From CBDDFV01 sp965227335 (lineage in GTDB: Bacteria > Planctomycetota > Phycisphaerae > Phycisphaerales > SM1A02): DNA of 64,000 bases. Every line of letters begins with the position of its first letter. Within the stretch, counting starts at the first letter, position 1. Where the stretch lies: positions 868,001-932,000 of the forward strand of contig CBDDFV010000001.1 of assembly GCA_965227335.1 (NCBI GenBank). Reading direction: 5' to 3'. Positions 7,748 through 16,527 of this stretch are shown here, one piece after another. The notes under the pieces are model-generated. The model saw nothing but the letters and a program-made list of their open reading frames with translations. It did no database searches and had not been told where the DNA came from. The position numbers were made by a program, and so were the translations under genes.

Positions 7748-9854
7748 CCTCGGCGGCGCGGGCGCGTCCACGGCGCCCGCGCTGGATGAGGCGAGCTACG
7801 CGCGATCGCTGGCGACGAAGCTGAACCACGAGATCCAGACCCTCGACGGCGCCGCCGCGCCATCGCCCGTGCAGCAGTTGATCCGACGCGCCCAGCGCGA
7901 CGGGCGGGTGATCGCGATCCGGCTGCTCGATGCGGCGCAGTCCGATGCGGGTGATCGCGGGGCCGTGGCGATGCTCCATGGCTACCGTCTCTACCGGACG
8001 CGCCGGGTGATCGATCATTCGCTCGACAAGGCGGTCGAACTCGCCCGGGCGGTCGACGATCCGGACGCCGCGGTCGATACGCGGGAGGCCGCGGCGTTGC
8101 GTCGGGTGACGGATTCGCTGCGTGAGTTCACCGATCGCGCCGCGGCGGCGCCGGATTCGTTCGCGACGCTGTCGATCGCCGAACTCGACGCCGCGCTCAG
8201 CGCGATCTTCACGCCGCTCGCGGACGCCGTCGCCATTCTCGACGGCCGCCTGCCGGAGTCGCACTGGATCGACCAGCGCGAGATCGAGGCGGCGGGACCG
8301 GCGTCGGGGGAGGACCTGACGTGGCGCGACGCCGCGACGCGGCTGGAGACCCTGCCCGCCCCCGCGCGCGGGGTCTACCAGGACGCCTTCGCCGCCCTCA
8401 CGGGAGTGGGACGTCATCACCCCGCCCGGCTGGCGTTTCTCGCCCGACTCGATGACGCGCTCGTCGTCGCCGCGTACGACTGGCCCGATCCCGACCTGGG
8501 CGACGCCGTGGCCGCGCACGCCGGGAACGCCCTCACGGATGAGGCCGCCGGACGATCGCTGGCGTTGATCGCCCGTTTTCTTCGCGCGGCGTCGGCATCG
8601 TCTCCCGGCCCCGCCGCGTGGCCGCCGTCGACGTTGGACGCCGTCCTCGTCGCCCTGCTCGATGCGGGAACCGACGACGCGTCGCGCCGACTGCTCGCCG
8701 AGATCGCGGAGCGGGCGGATCGCCGTCGTCGCATCACGCCCGCGGCCCTGCCCCGCGATCTCGTCTCGCTGCGGAAGCGTCTGGGCCGGCTGTACGACCG
8801 GGCGGAGCGGGAGGTCATCGAGCTTGCGCCGGCGCTGGCGACCGGCGACGCCTCGCTCGCGGATCCCCCCGTCGCCGCGGTCGTCGAGTACCACCGTGAT
8901 CTCACGGACAGCCTGGAGCGGATCGAGCGGCTGCCGCAATGCCGCGATGTCATGCGGCTCGTCAATCCCCGGGCGTCGGGACGGGTCGACAACCAGATCC
9001 GCAAGATCGCCCGCTGGCTGCTCGATCGCCAGCGTCACGCGGACGGCGCCCTGGCGCTCGCACAACTTGATCAGCAGTGCCGACTGTTCTATCCGCTGCC
9101 GGTGGAGCAGCGTCTCGCCGCGAACGACGTGCAGCTCGCCGCCCTCACCGGCGGGCGGGGCGTCGCGTTGTGGCGCACGATCGTCAACCGGCGAGAGGCG
9201 TGGGCGGAGGCGTGGGGGCGCGGCGACGCCTCCGGACCGGACGCCCGGCGGATGGCCCTGCTCTATCAGCTCACCGCCGCCCTCGACGCCCTCAGTGATC
9301 TCGCCGACGTGCAGGACGGCGCCCTCTCGCTCAACGACTGGGCGGCGTGGGAGTTTCGCAACGATGCGCTGGAGGACGCGGTGCAGGCGATGGTCGCCCG
9401 GGTGAATCTCGCGGCGGAGGCGGCGATCGAAGGCGAGGACGACCGGCTCGCCGACTTCCTCGACGAGATCGAGGACAGCGCCGCCGTCACCGTGCTCGCC
9501 GGCGTTCTCCTGCAGAAGATCGCGCCGGCCCTCGCCGCCCGTCCCATCAACGCCGCGGCGGCGGTGGGGCAGTTCGCGTATCCGCCTCACGCGACCGCCT
9601 GGGGTCGGGATCACCGGTTGCCGATCGCGCGGGCGTGTCGGTCGGCGCTCGAAGCCGCGCACGCCCGCCGTCTCGGTCGCAACGGGTACGCGAGCGAGCA
9701 CGCCGCGTACGTGAGCCGGCAGGCGGAGCAGGTGCTCGCGTCGTTTGGTCGTCGACGGCTGGAGATGCCGACGCTGGTCGGGTTCGACGGGTCCGATCCC
9801 GCGGGCGACGCCGCGCCGGACGCCGGGCGTCGGGGCCCGGCGCGTCGTCGATGA
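7668..9854 (+). CDS. Large exported protein of unknown function
   Basis: This 728-aa protein has a clear Sec signal peptide (MRTSWLVLITLFLIALPS, cleavage after TQA near residue 22). The remainder is Ala/Arg/Asp/Leu-rich and reads as continuous amphipathic helices without membrane segments, cysteine motifs or repeats. I do not recognise a family. The ATG at 7668 is preceded by GAGAAGG inside the end of the glycosyltransferase gene, giving an 80-nt overlap, which suggests translational coupling. The next gene, pheS, starts 38 nt after its stop. High third-position GC and the signal peptide support it being real. Confidence 0.7.
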   Translation: MRTSWLVLITLFLIALPSPSTQAQFLDLGGAGASTAPALDEASYARSLATKLNHEIQTLDGAAAPSPVQQLIRRAQRDGRVIAIRLLDAAQSDAGDRGAVAMLHGYRLYRTRRVIDHSLDKAVELARAVDDPDAAVDTREAAALRRVTDSLREFTDRAAAAPDSFATLSIAELDAALSAIFTPLADAVAILDGRLPESHWIDQREIEAAGPASGEDLTWRDAATRLETLPAPARGVYQDAFAALTGVGRHHPARLAFLARLDDALVVAAYDWPDPDLGDAVAAHAGNALTDEAAGRSLALIARFLRAASASSPGPAAWPPSTLDAVLVALLDAGTDDASRRLLAEIAERADRRRRITPAALPRDLVSLRKRLGRLYDRAEREVIELAPALATGDASLADPPVAAVVEYHRDLTDSLERIERLPQCRDVMRLVNPRASGRVDNQIRKIARWLLDRQRHADGALALAQLDQQCRLFYPLPVEQRLAANDVQLAALTGGRGVALWRTIVNRREAWAEAWGRGDASGPDARRMALLYQLTAALDALSDLADVQDGALSLNDWAAWEFRNDALEDAVQAMVARVNLAAEAAIEGEDDRLADFLDEIEDSAAVTVLAGVLLQKIAPALAARPINAAAAVGQFAYPPHATAWGRDHRLPIARACRSALEAAHARRLGRNGYASEHAAYVSRQAEQVLASFGRRRLEMPTLVGFDGSDPAGDAAPDAGRRGPARRR

Positions 9855-9891
9855 CGGGCTCATTCGGTCGTTTCGGGGTACACTTCGCCGG

Positions 9892-10872
9892 ATGCTGGAG
9901 ACGCTGAATCAACTGGAGCGGGAGGGTCTGTCCGAACTCGAGGCGGCGGGGGACGCGGATGCGGTCGAGTCGTGGCGGATCAGGTATCTCGGTGCGAAGG
10001 GGGCGCTGAAGGCGGTGATGCCGGGCCTGAAGGACGTGCCGCGCGAGGACAAGCCGGCGGTCGGCAAGCGGATGAACGAGGTCAAGCAGACGCTGGAGTC
10101 GGCGTTCGAGGCGAAGAAGTCGGCGACGGCGTCGGGTCCGTCCGGGCCTCGCATCGACGTGACGGAGCCGGGCGTTCGTCAGGGCGAGGGTCGTCGCCAC
10201 GTGATCGCGCGGACGATCGACGAGATCATCGAGGTCTTCGCCCGGATGGGGTTCTCCGTCGCCCACGGTCCGGAGGTCGAGGACGAGTGGCACAATTTCA
10301 ATGCGTTGAACATCCCGGAGGATCATCCGGCGCGGGACCCCATTGATAATTTCTATATGGGCGGCGATCTGCTGCTGCGGTCGCAGACGTCGACGGTGCA
10401 GATCCGCACGATGGAGAAGCAGGCCCCGCCGCTGCGGGTGATCGCGATCGGCCGGGTCTACCGGCCGGACACGCACGACGCCACGCACTATTCGATGTTC
10501 CACCAGGTCGAGGGCCTGTACGTCGACCGGAACGTCGACATGGTGCAGTTGAAGACGACGCTGCTGCAGTTCGCCCGGGCGTACTTCGGTCCCGAGGCGG
10601 AGATCCGCTTCCGGCCGTCGTTCTTCCCGTTCACCGAACCGTCCGCCGAGGTCGACATGAAGATGCCGATCAAGGGCGAGATGCAGTGGGTGGAGATGGG
10701 GGGGTGCGGCATGGTCGACCCGAATGTCTTCAAAGCCGTCGGCTACGATTCCGAAGAATGGAGCGGGTTCGCCTTCGGTCTCGGGATCGAGCGGATCGCG
10801 ATGCGGAAGTACGGCATCGCCGACATCCGATGGCTCTACGAAAATGACGCGCGGTTCCTGCGTCAGTTCTGA
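9892..10872 (+). CDS. pheS: Phenylalanine--tRNA ligase alpha subunit
   Basis: This 326-aa class II aminoacyl-tRNA synthetase subunit charges tRNA-Phe together with PheT in a cytoplasmic alpha2-beta2 complex. It has an N-terminal helical arm (residues 1-85) with YLGAKGALK, then HVIARTIDEIIEVFARMGF, the NIPEDHPARD...DNFYMG region, motif 2 FHQVEGLYV, and motif 3 GFAFGLGIERIAMRKYGI. The length is slightly under the common ~340. Start: ATG at 9892; longer readings overlap the previous gene in another frame. pheT is not adjacent, unlike the common pheST operon. The downstream gene is an unrelated membrane protein. Confidence 0.93.
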   Translation: MLETLNQLEREGLSELEAAGDADAVESWRIRYLGAKGALKAVMPGLKDVPREDKPAVGKRMNEVKQTLESAFEAKKSATASGPSGPRIDVTEPGVRQGEGRRHVIARTIDEIIEVFARMGFSVAHGPEVEDEWHNFNALNIPEDHPARDPIDNFYMGGDLLLRSQTSTVQIRTMEKQAPPLRVIAIGRVYRPDTHDATHYSMFHQVEGLYVDRNVDMVQLKTTLLQFARAYFGPEAEIRFRPSFFPFTEPSAEVDMKMPIKGEMQWVEMGGCGMVDPNVFKAVGYDSEEWSGFAFGLGIERIAMRKYGIADIRWLYENDARFLRQF

Positions 10873-10914
10873 TCACACGTCGACGACCGTCGGCGGCCCT
10901 GAGGAGCGTCCGAC

Positions 10915-11610
10915 ATGAATGACGAGTACACCAGCGGCCCGGAATCCGATCCCGTCGGGGCGACGCCGAACGATCCGGCCCACGGCGCGGCCGCCCCGCC
11001 GGCTCGCATGTCGCCGCCGCCCCCGCCGACTCCGCCCACCATGCGGGGCGACCTTTCGATGCCGGAGCGTCAGTCTGCGTGGCCGACGGTGCTCGGCGTG
11101 ATCATGGTGATCCTCGGGTCGCTCGGCGCGTTGGGCGGGTGTTTCGGACTGTTCTCGCCGCTGATCGGCGAGGCGGTGATGTCGGTCGTTCCCGAGAACG
11201 ATCCCGGTCGCGCGTCGATCGAGGCGTCCTTCGGGCACCCGGGGCTCATGGTCGGGTTGTCCGCGGTGACGATGGCGGTCGCGATTCTGCTGCTCGTGGC
11301 GGGAATTGGTCTGATGCGTCGGAAGGCGTGGTCGCGTCCCGCCTCGCTCACCTGGGCGGTGGTGAAGATGGTGACGGTGCTGGCCAGCGCCGCGATTCAG
11401 TATCCGATGCAGCAGGAAGCGATGAAGGCGCAGACCGAGGCGATCGCGGCCTCCGGCGGGACGGCCCCGGCCGGCCTGACCACGTTCATGGAAGGCGCCG
11501 TGATCTTCGGACTCGCGTTCGGCGTCCTCTGGGGCTGGGCGCTGCCGATCTTCCTGCTGATCTGGTTCAACCTGAAGCGCAAGAAGGCGGAGATCGCGAC
11601 CTGGTCGTGA
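10915..11610 (+). CDS. 4-TM membrane protein with Pro-rich N-terminus, unknown function
   Basis: This 231-aa protein has a disordered N-terminal ~45 residues rich in Pro and Ala (PPPPPTPPTM), followed by about four membrane segments at roughly 57-85, 103-126, 133-155 and 180-215. It ends in a basic tail LKRKKAEIATWS. A GGAG lies upstream of the ATG. It resembles the general class of DUF4064/DUF4190-like small membrane proteins but I cannot place it in one. It follows pheS by 42 nt on the same strand and converges on clpB, 9 nt away. Confidence 0.7.
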   Translation: MNDEYTSGPESDPVGATPNDPAHGAAAPPARMSPPPPPTPPTMRGDLSMPERQSAWPTVLGVIMVILGSLGALGGCFGLFSPLIGEAVMSVVPENDPGRASIEASFGHPGLMVGLSAVTMAVAILLLVAGIGLMRRKAWSRPASLTWAVVKMVTVLASAAIQYPMQQEAMKAQTEAIAASGGTAPAGLTTFMEGAVIFGLAFGVLWGWALPIFLLIWFNLKRKKAEIATWS

Positions 11611-11619
11611 ATCGACGGG

Positions 11620-14238
11620 CTACGCGCTTTCCACCGCCGCCCGCTTCTCGAACTCGAACGCGTGCCCCGAGCCGTCAACGTCGACCCGGATGTGGTCGCC
11701 GGGCTCGAAGTGGCCGCTGAGGATCCGCGTTGCGAGCGGGTTCTCGATCCGCTGCTGGATGACGCGCTTGAGCGGGCGCGCCCCGAACTGCGGGTCGTAG
11801 CCCTCCCGGGCGAGCGCCTCCACCGCCGCGTCCGTCAGTTCGAGCGACAGCCCGCGATCCGCCAGCCGGGTCCGCAGATTCGCCGTCTGGATCTCCACGA
11901 TCCGTCCAAGCTCCTCTCGGGTGAGCTGGTGGAAGATGATCGTCTCGTCGATCCGGTTCAGCAGTTCCGGACGCAGCGACTTCTTCAGCAGATCCTTGAC
12001 GTGCGCCTCGATCTCGACGTCCAGCGCGCCGTCCGTCGACATCTGCAGGATCGCCTGCGAGCCGATGTTGCTCGTCATCACGATGATGGCGTTGCGGAAG
12101 TCGACGGTGCGGCCCTGGCCGTCAGTGAGACGACCGTCGTCCAGCACCTGCAGCAGCACGTTGCTGACGTCGGGGTGCGCCTTCTCCATCTCGTCGAAGA
12201 GAATCACGCAGTACGGACGCCGACGCACCGCTTCGGTGAGGCGACCGCCCTGTTCGTAGCCGATGTAGCCGGGCGGCGCGCCGATCAGCCGCGCCACCGC
12301 GTGCTGTTCCATGTACTCCGACATGTCGATCCGCACCATCGCATCTTCAGTGTCGAAGAGGAACTCCGCGAGGGCTTTGCACAGCTCCGTCTTGCCGACG
12401 CCGGTCGGGCCGAGGAACAGGAACGAGCCGATCGGACGCGACGCCTCGCCGAGTCCCGCCCGGCTGCGACGCACCGCGTCCGCGACCGCCTTGACCGCCT
12501 GGTCCTGTCCGACGACGCGTTCCTCGAGTTCGCCCTCGATCCGCAGCAGTTTTTCGCGCTCGCCTTCCACGAGCTTCGAGACGGGGATCCCGGTCCAGCG
12601 GGCGATGACTTCGGCGATGAGTTCGCTGTCGACCTCTTCGCGCACCAACGCCTCGCCGCGCTGTTCGCGTTCGCTCAGCGTCGCTTCCGCATGCTCCAGT
12701 CGCTGGTCAAGCTCGCGGAGGTCGCCGTACTGGATCCGCGCGGCGGTCTCGAGGTCGCCCCGTCGCTGCGCCTGCTCCAGCTCCACCTGCTTCTGGTCGA
12801 TCGTCTCCTTGATCGACTTGATCTCGTCCAGCTCCGCCTTCTCCTTCTCCCATTGGGCGGAGAGCGAGCGGTTGCGTTCGTTGAGTCCGGACAGCTCCTT
12901 CTCGATCGCCTCCAGACGCTTCGCCGATTCCGGGTCTGGCTCCAGCTTCAGCGCCTCGCGCTCGATCTCGAGCTGCATGATGCGTCGGCGCAGTTCGTCC
13001 AGCTCCTGCGGCATCGAGTCATTCTCGATGCGGAGCTTGGACGCCGCTTCGTCGAGCAGGTCGATCGCCTTGTCCGGCAGGAAGCGGTCCGCGATGTACC
13101 GATGGCTCAGCGACGCGGCGGTCACGAGCGAGCCGTCCTGGATCCGCACGCCGTGGTGCGCTTCGTAGCGGGGCTTGAGGCCGCGCAGGATCGCGATCGT
13201 GTCCTCGACGCTCGGCTCGTCGACGTAGACCGGCTGGAAGCGTCGTTCGAACGCGGCGTCCTTTTCGATGTGCTGGCGGTACTCGTCGAGCGTGGTGGCG
13301 CCGATCGCGCGGAGTTCGCCGCGGGCGAGGGCGGGCTTGAGCAGGTTCCCGGCGGAGACCGCGCCTTCCGCCGCGCCGGCGCCGACGATCGTGTGTAGTT
13401 CGTCGATGAACAGGATGATCCGCCCTTCGCTGGCGCTGACCTCGCGGAGGACGGCTTTCAGTCGTTCCTCGAACTCGCCGCGGAACTTCGCTCCGGCGAG
13501 AAGCTGGCCGACGTCCAGGGCGACGATGCGGGAGTCCTTCATCGAGTTCGGGCAGTCGCCGTTGACGATGCGGAGGGCGATGCCCTCGGCGATCGCGGTC
13601 TTGCCGACGCCGGGTTCGCCGATCAGGACGGGGTTGTTCTTGGTGCGCCGGCTCAGCACCTGGATGCAGCGGCGGATTTCCTCGTCGCGTCCGATGACCG
13701 GATCGAGCTTGCCCGCCTGGGCCTTTTCGTTCAGGTCGATGCCGTACTTCTTGAGCGCTTCGTAGGTGGACTCCGCCCCCGGGTCGTTGACGGTTTCGAC
13801 GCCCGACGCCGCCCGCACCGCCTTGACCGCTTCGAGCAGCCTGGCCCGGTTCAGGCCGAGCGTCTTGAGGACCTCCTGGGCGGGACTCTTGACGTTGGCG
13901 ATCGCGAGCAGCAGATGCTCGGTCGAGACATAGCTGTCGCCCATCGACTTCGCTTCACCGTCCGCCTCGTTGAGGACCTGCGTCATCGCCCCGCCGACCT
14001 GGGGCTGGGTTCCCGTCACCTTCGGCAGCCGTTCGAGCTCGGCGGCGACGATGTCGCGGACGCGATCCGCCCGCACGCCGGCGCGCCCGAACACCGCGTC
14101 CGCCACGCCGCCCTCCGCCTCCACCAACGCGGCGAGCACGTGGGCGGGCGTCATTTCGGCGTGGTGGTTCTGCACCGCGAGCATCTGCGCGCTCGACAGC
14201 GCTTCCTGGGCCATGGTGGTGAATCGGTCCATCCGCAT
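11620..14238 (-). CDS. clpB: ATP-dependent chaperone ClpB
   Basis: This 872-aa AAA+ disaggregase works with DnaK to extract and refold aggregated proteins in the cytoplasm. In order: a Clp_N repeat domain (residues 1-145), NBD1 with Walker A GEPGVGKTA and Walker B IILFIDELHT, a long coiled-coil middle domain (~400-530, with the Glu/Lys/Arg-rich heptads that separate ClpB from ClpA and ClpC), NBD2 with GPTGVGKTE, and a C-terminal D2-small domain. Length is standard. Start: ATG at 14238 with GGAGG 9 nt upstream, giving MRMDRFT. No CIRCE element was found upstream. Confidence 0.96.
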   Translation of the reverse strand: MRMDRFTTMAQEALSSAQMLAVQNHHAEMTPAHVLAALVEAEGGVADAVFGRAGVRADRVRDIVAAELERLPKVTGTQPQVGGAMTQVLNEADGEAKSMGDSYVSTEHLLLAIANVKSPAQEVLKTLGLNRARLLEAVKAVRAASGVETVNDPGAESTYEALKKYGIDLNEKAQAGKLDPVIGRDEEIRRCIQVLSRRTKNNPVLIGEPGVGKTAIAEGIALRIVNGDCPNSMKDSRIVALDVGQLLAGAKFRGEFEERLKAVLREVSASEGRIILFIDELHTIVGAGAAEGAVSAGNLLKPALARGELRAIGATTLDEYRQHIEKDAAFERRFQPVYVDEPSVEDTIAILRGLKPRYEAHHGVRIQDGSLVTAASLSHRYIADRFLPDKAIDLLDEAASKLRIENDSMPQELDELRRRIMQLEIEREALKLEPDPESAKRLEAIEKELSGLNERNRSLSAQWEKEKAELDEIKSIKETIDQKQVELEQAQRRGDLETAARIQYGDLRELDQRLEHAEATLSEREQRGEALVREEVDSELIAEVIARWTGIPVSKLVEGEREKLLRIEGELEERVVGQDQAVKAVADAVRRSRAGLGEASRPIGSFLFLGPTGVGKTELCKALAEFLFDTEDAMVRIDMSEYMEQHAVARLIGAPPGYIGYEQGGRLTEAVRRRPYCVILFDEMEKAHPDVSNVLLQVLDDGRLTDGQGRTVDFRNAIIVMTSNIGSQAILQMSTDGALDVEIEAHVKDLLKKSLRPELLNRIDETIIFHQLTREELGRIVEIQTANLRTRLADRGLSLELTDAAVEALAREGYDPQFGARPLKRVIQQRIENPLATRILSGHFEPGDHIRVDVDGSGHAFEFEKRAAVESA

Positions 14239-14380
14239 GTTCGGCGCCCTCCTTCGGCGTCTGAGTCCGATCAATACGATGCAAGCCCCGTACCGGTCTC
14301 GACGCCGCTGACGACGCCGTGAGCGGGGGCGCGGCTGCCGTTCTGACAGTCTGCATGACGATGAGCCGCCGGATCCGCGT

Positions 14381-14399
14381 CGGCGGAAGCGATCCGCCG
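14381..14399. promoter_or_regulatory. Inverted repeat between clpB and DUF1573 genes
   Basis: cggcgga and tccgccg are perfect 7-nt arms around agcga. They lie in the 181-nt divergent space, 20 nt before the DUF1573 start, so the element could be an operator or a 5' UTR hairpin. GC-rich short repeats like this can arise by chance. Confidence 0.25.
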
Positions 14400-14419
14400 C
14401 GCAGTGCTACCATGAGACG

Positions 14420-15169
14420 ATGAAGGCGTGGATGCTGATTCTGATGCTGGGCGTCGCGGTCGCCGGCGCGCTGGGCGTGGCGATCTGGTTCGCGGGCGAC
14501 CGGGACCTCGAGGCGGAGACGTGGTCGCACGACTTCGGCGCGGTCTTCGTCCCCGGTGAGGAGGTCGTGCTCGAACACACGTTCACGCTCCGCAACACGA
14601 GTGACGAAATGCTCGTCATCGAGGACATCCGCTCCACGTGCGGCTGCACGACCTTCGACGAACGACGGCTGGAGATCGCCCCGGGCGAAGCGATCGACCT
14701 GCCCGTGACCTTCACCGTCGGGAAGCACGGACGCAAGGTCGCGCACGTGCTCCTGAATCTCGGCGAGGACCGCGGCGTGCGCCGGCTCACGGTCGCCGCC
14801 GATGTGGTCAGGGGACCGCAACTGCTGGCGTTCAGTCTCCGACAGACCTGGCCGGCGGGGGAGACGAATCCCACGCTGGAGTACATGTGCTTCGCCAACG
14901 TCTTCACCAGCCCCGATCCGCCCGCCCCGCCGAGTGTTGACGCCGACCCCGCCCTCGATGTCGACTTCCAGGGCTGGACGCTCCGGCGCGAAGGCGATCC
15001 GGCGAAGAAGTGGGCGTGGGAATGGCGCGGCGTCTTCCGCGTGACCCGCCTCCGGCCCCACGACGACCCCGCCCTGATGACGATCATCCTCAACGAGGCG
15101 CAGCGGGCGACCGTCGAGTTCCGCCATCCCGGCGCCGCGCCGTCGCCGTCCGAAGAACCCGCCCCATGA
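14420..15169 (+). CDS. DUF1573 domain protein
   Basis: This 249-aa protein has an N-terminal membrane anchor (~residues 4-26) followed by an Ig-like DUF1573 domain: HDFGAVFVPGEEV, HTFTLRNTSDEMLVIEDI, STCGCTTFDE and a GRKVAHVLLN strand. The CGCT motif is the family hallmark. Residues ~130-249 are an extra segment I do not recognise. It should sit on the periplasmic face of the membrane. DUF1573 proteins are abundant in planctomycetes and Bacteroidetes, with unproven roles in envelope assembly or adhesion. The stop overlaps the start of the next DUF1573 gene by 4 nt (ATGA), so the two are likely co-translated. Confidence 0.85.
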   Translation: MKAWMLILMLGVAVAGALGVAIWFAGDRDLEAETWSHDFGAVFVPGEEVVLEHTFTLRNTSDEMLVIEDIRSTCGCTTFDERRLEIAPGEAIDLPVTFTVGKHGRKVAHVLLNLGEDRGVRRLTVAADVVRGPQLLAFSLRQTWPAGETNPTLEYMCFANVFTSPDPPAPPSVDADPALDVDFQGWTLRREGDPAKKWAWEWRGVFRVTRLRPHDDPALMTIILNEAQRATVEFRHPGAAPSPSEEPAP

Positions 15170-15570
15170 AGAAATTCGTCTTTGCGCTCATCGGTCTGTT
15201 CCTGCTCGGTCTGCTCGCCAGCGCGGCGGTCCTGCTGCTGCGGCCCGGCGCCGCGCTGTTCGAAGGAGAGAACTATCACGACTTCGGCGTCATTCCCGTC
15301 GGCGAGGCGCAGACCCACGTCTTCCGTCTGACGAACGCCTCGAACGACGGGATCTTCATCGAACGTCACCGCACCAACTGCAAGTGCCTCGAGGCGTCCC
15401 TCAATCGCAAGGGCCTCGACCCCGGCGACGTGCTGGAGGTGACCGCGACCATGCAGTCCGACGAACCGGCGGACAAGACGGTCGACGTCATGCTCGATCT
15501 CGGCGAGCGCGGGATCTATCGCTGCACCGTGCACGCAACGTTCATCGCGGACGGTCCATTGGCCCCGTAG
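15166..15570 (+). CDS. Second, short DUF1573 protein
   Basis: This 134-aa protein has an N-terminal anchor (KKFVFALIGLFLLGLLASA), then a minimal DUF1573 fold: YHDFGVIPVGEAQTHVFRL, RTNCKCLEASL and DVMLDLGERGIYRCTVHA. Compared with its upstream neighbour, the family CGC motif appears as CKC. It overlaps the previous gene by 4 nt (ATGA), which points to a tandem duplication translated as a pair. It is probably exported and membrane-tethered; the function is unknown. Confidence 0.82.
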   Translation: MKKFVFALIGLFLLGLLASAAVLLLRPGAALFEGENYHDFGVIPVGEAQTHVFRLTNASNDGIFIERHRTNCKCLEASLNRKGLDPGDVLEVTATMQSDEPADKTVDVMLDLGERGIYRCTVHATFIADGPLAP

Positions 15571-15589
15571 CCCGGGATGCGACCCTGAC

Positions 15590-16519
15590 CTACGCGCCGA
15601 CGCGCACCGCGGGGAACGACTCGGGCGCGACTTCGGGGCGATCGTTGATCACCGACACAAGCCACTGGAATGCGTCGATGAGCCGCGGACCCGGACGGTT
15701 GAACATCTGGTTTCCGTCCACGAGGTGCACGGCCCCGTCCATGACCGCCGGCAGCATCGGCCACCACGGTTGTTTCGTCATCGCGGGCAGTTCGCGTCGG
15801 ATCGCGTCGAGGTCGTAGCCGCACGGACAGATGATCAGCCGGTCCGGCATGACTTCGATCAGATCCTCCGGGGCGATCTGCTTCGACTTCGCGCCCGCCC
15901 CGTTGAGCGAATGCCGGCCGCCCGCCGCGTCGATGAGTTGCGGCGTCCAGTGCCCGCCGATGAAGAGCGGGTCCATCCATTCGAGGAAGGCGACTTCCGG
16001 GCCGGGGATATAGGGGTTCACGTAGTCCCGGGTGGTCCAGTAGCGGCCGCGCAGATCGACCATCGCCTGCTCGCCCGCGGTCTCGCGTCCCAGCGCGGCG
16101 GCGACGCGGAGGACGTCATCGAACACGTCCTCGAGCGTGGCGGGATTCAGGCTGATGATCTCGGGCGGCGTCGGCATCGACGCGGCGACGCCGCGCACCG
16201 TGTTGAGATCAATCGAACAGACCTCGCACAGATCCTGCGTGAGGATCACATCGGGTTCGAGGTCGCGGAGCAGGTCGACGTCGAGCGTGTAGAGGGAGCG
16301 GTCGGCCGTCTCGTCGCCGTCCCTGTCCTGCAGGGCGTCGCGCACCTGGCGGTCGATGTCGGCGCTCGTCGTCGCAGCGGTGCGCTGGCCGGTGAGGACC
16401 GGGACGTCGGCGAGGGTCGGGGGGAAGTCGCACTCGTGCGACCGTCCCACGAGGTCGTCGTGCGCGCCGACCAGACAGGCGATCTCAGTGGCGGAGGGGA
16501 GGAGGGAGACGATGCGCAT
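15590..16519 (-). CDS. BtuF-like cobalamin/heme-type ABC substrate-binding protein
   Basis: This 309-aa protein shows the helical-backbone binding-protein fold (cluster A-II). The N-terminus MRIVSLLPSATEIACLVGAHDDLVGRSHEC is the classic BtuF opening, with SLLPSATE, and ITLTQ-like DVILTQDLCEVC follows. In BtuF the protein delivers vitamin B12 to BtuCD in the periplasm. Here no signal peptide is visible at the chosen ATG (16519), and upstream in-frame residues run into tatD, so its compartment is unclear. No permease or ATPase is adjacent. It follows tatD by 8 nt in the same direction. Confidence 0.8.
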   Translation of the reverse strand: MRIVSLLPSATEIACLVGAHDDLVGRSHECDFPPTLADVPVLTGQRTAATTSADIDRQVRDALQDRDGDETADRSLYTLDVDLLRDLEPDVILTQDLCEVCSIDLNTVRGVAASMPTPPEIISLNPATLEDVFDDVLRVAAALGRETAGEQAMVDLRGRYWTTRDYVNPYIPGPEVAFLEWMDPLFIGGHWTPQLIDAAGGRHSLNGAGAKSKQIAPEDLIEVMPDRLIICPCGYDLDAIRRELPAMTKQPWWPMLPAVMDGAVHLVDGNQMFNRPGPRLIDAFQWLVSVINDRPEVAPESFPAVRVGA

Positions 16520-16527
16520 GGGCAAGC

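Noticed and set aside
14239..14419. CIRCE or other heat-shock operator upstream of clpB
   Set aside because: No TTAGCACTC-N9-GAGTGCTAA match or close variant is present.
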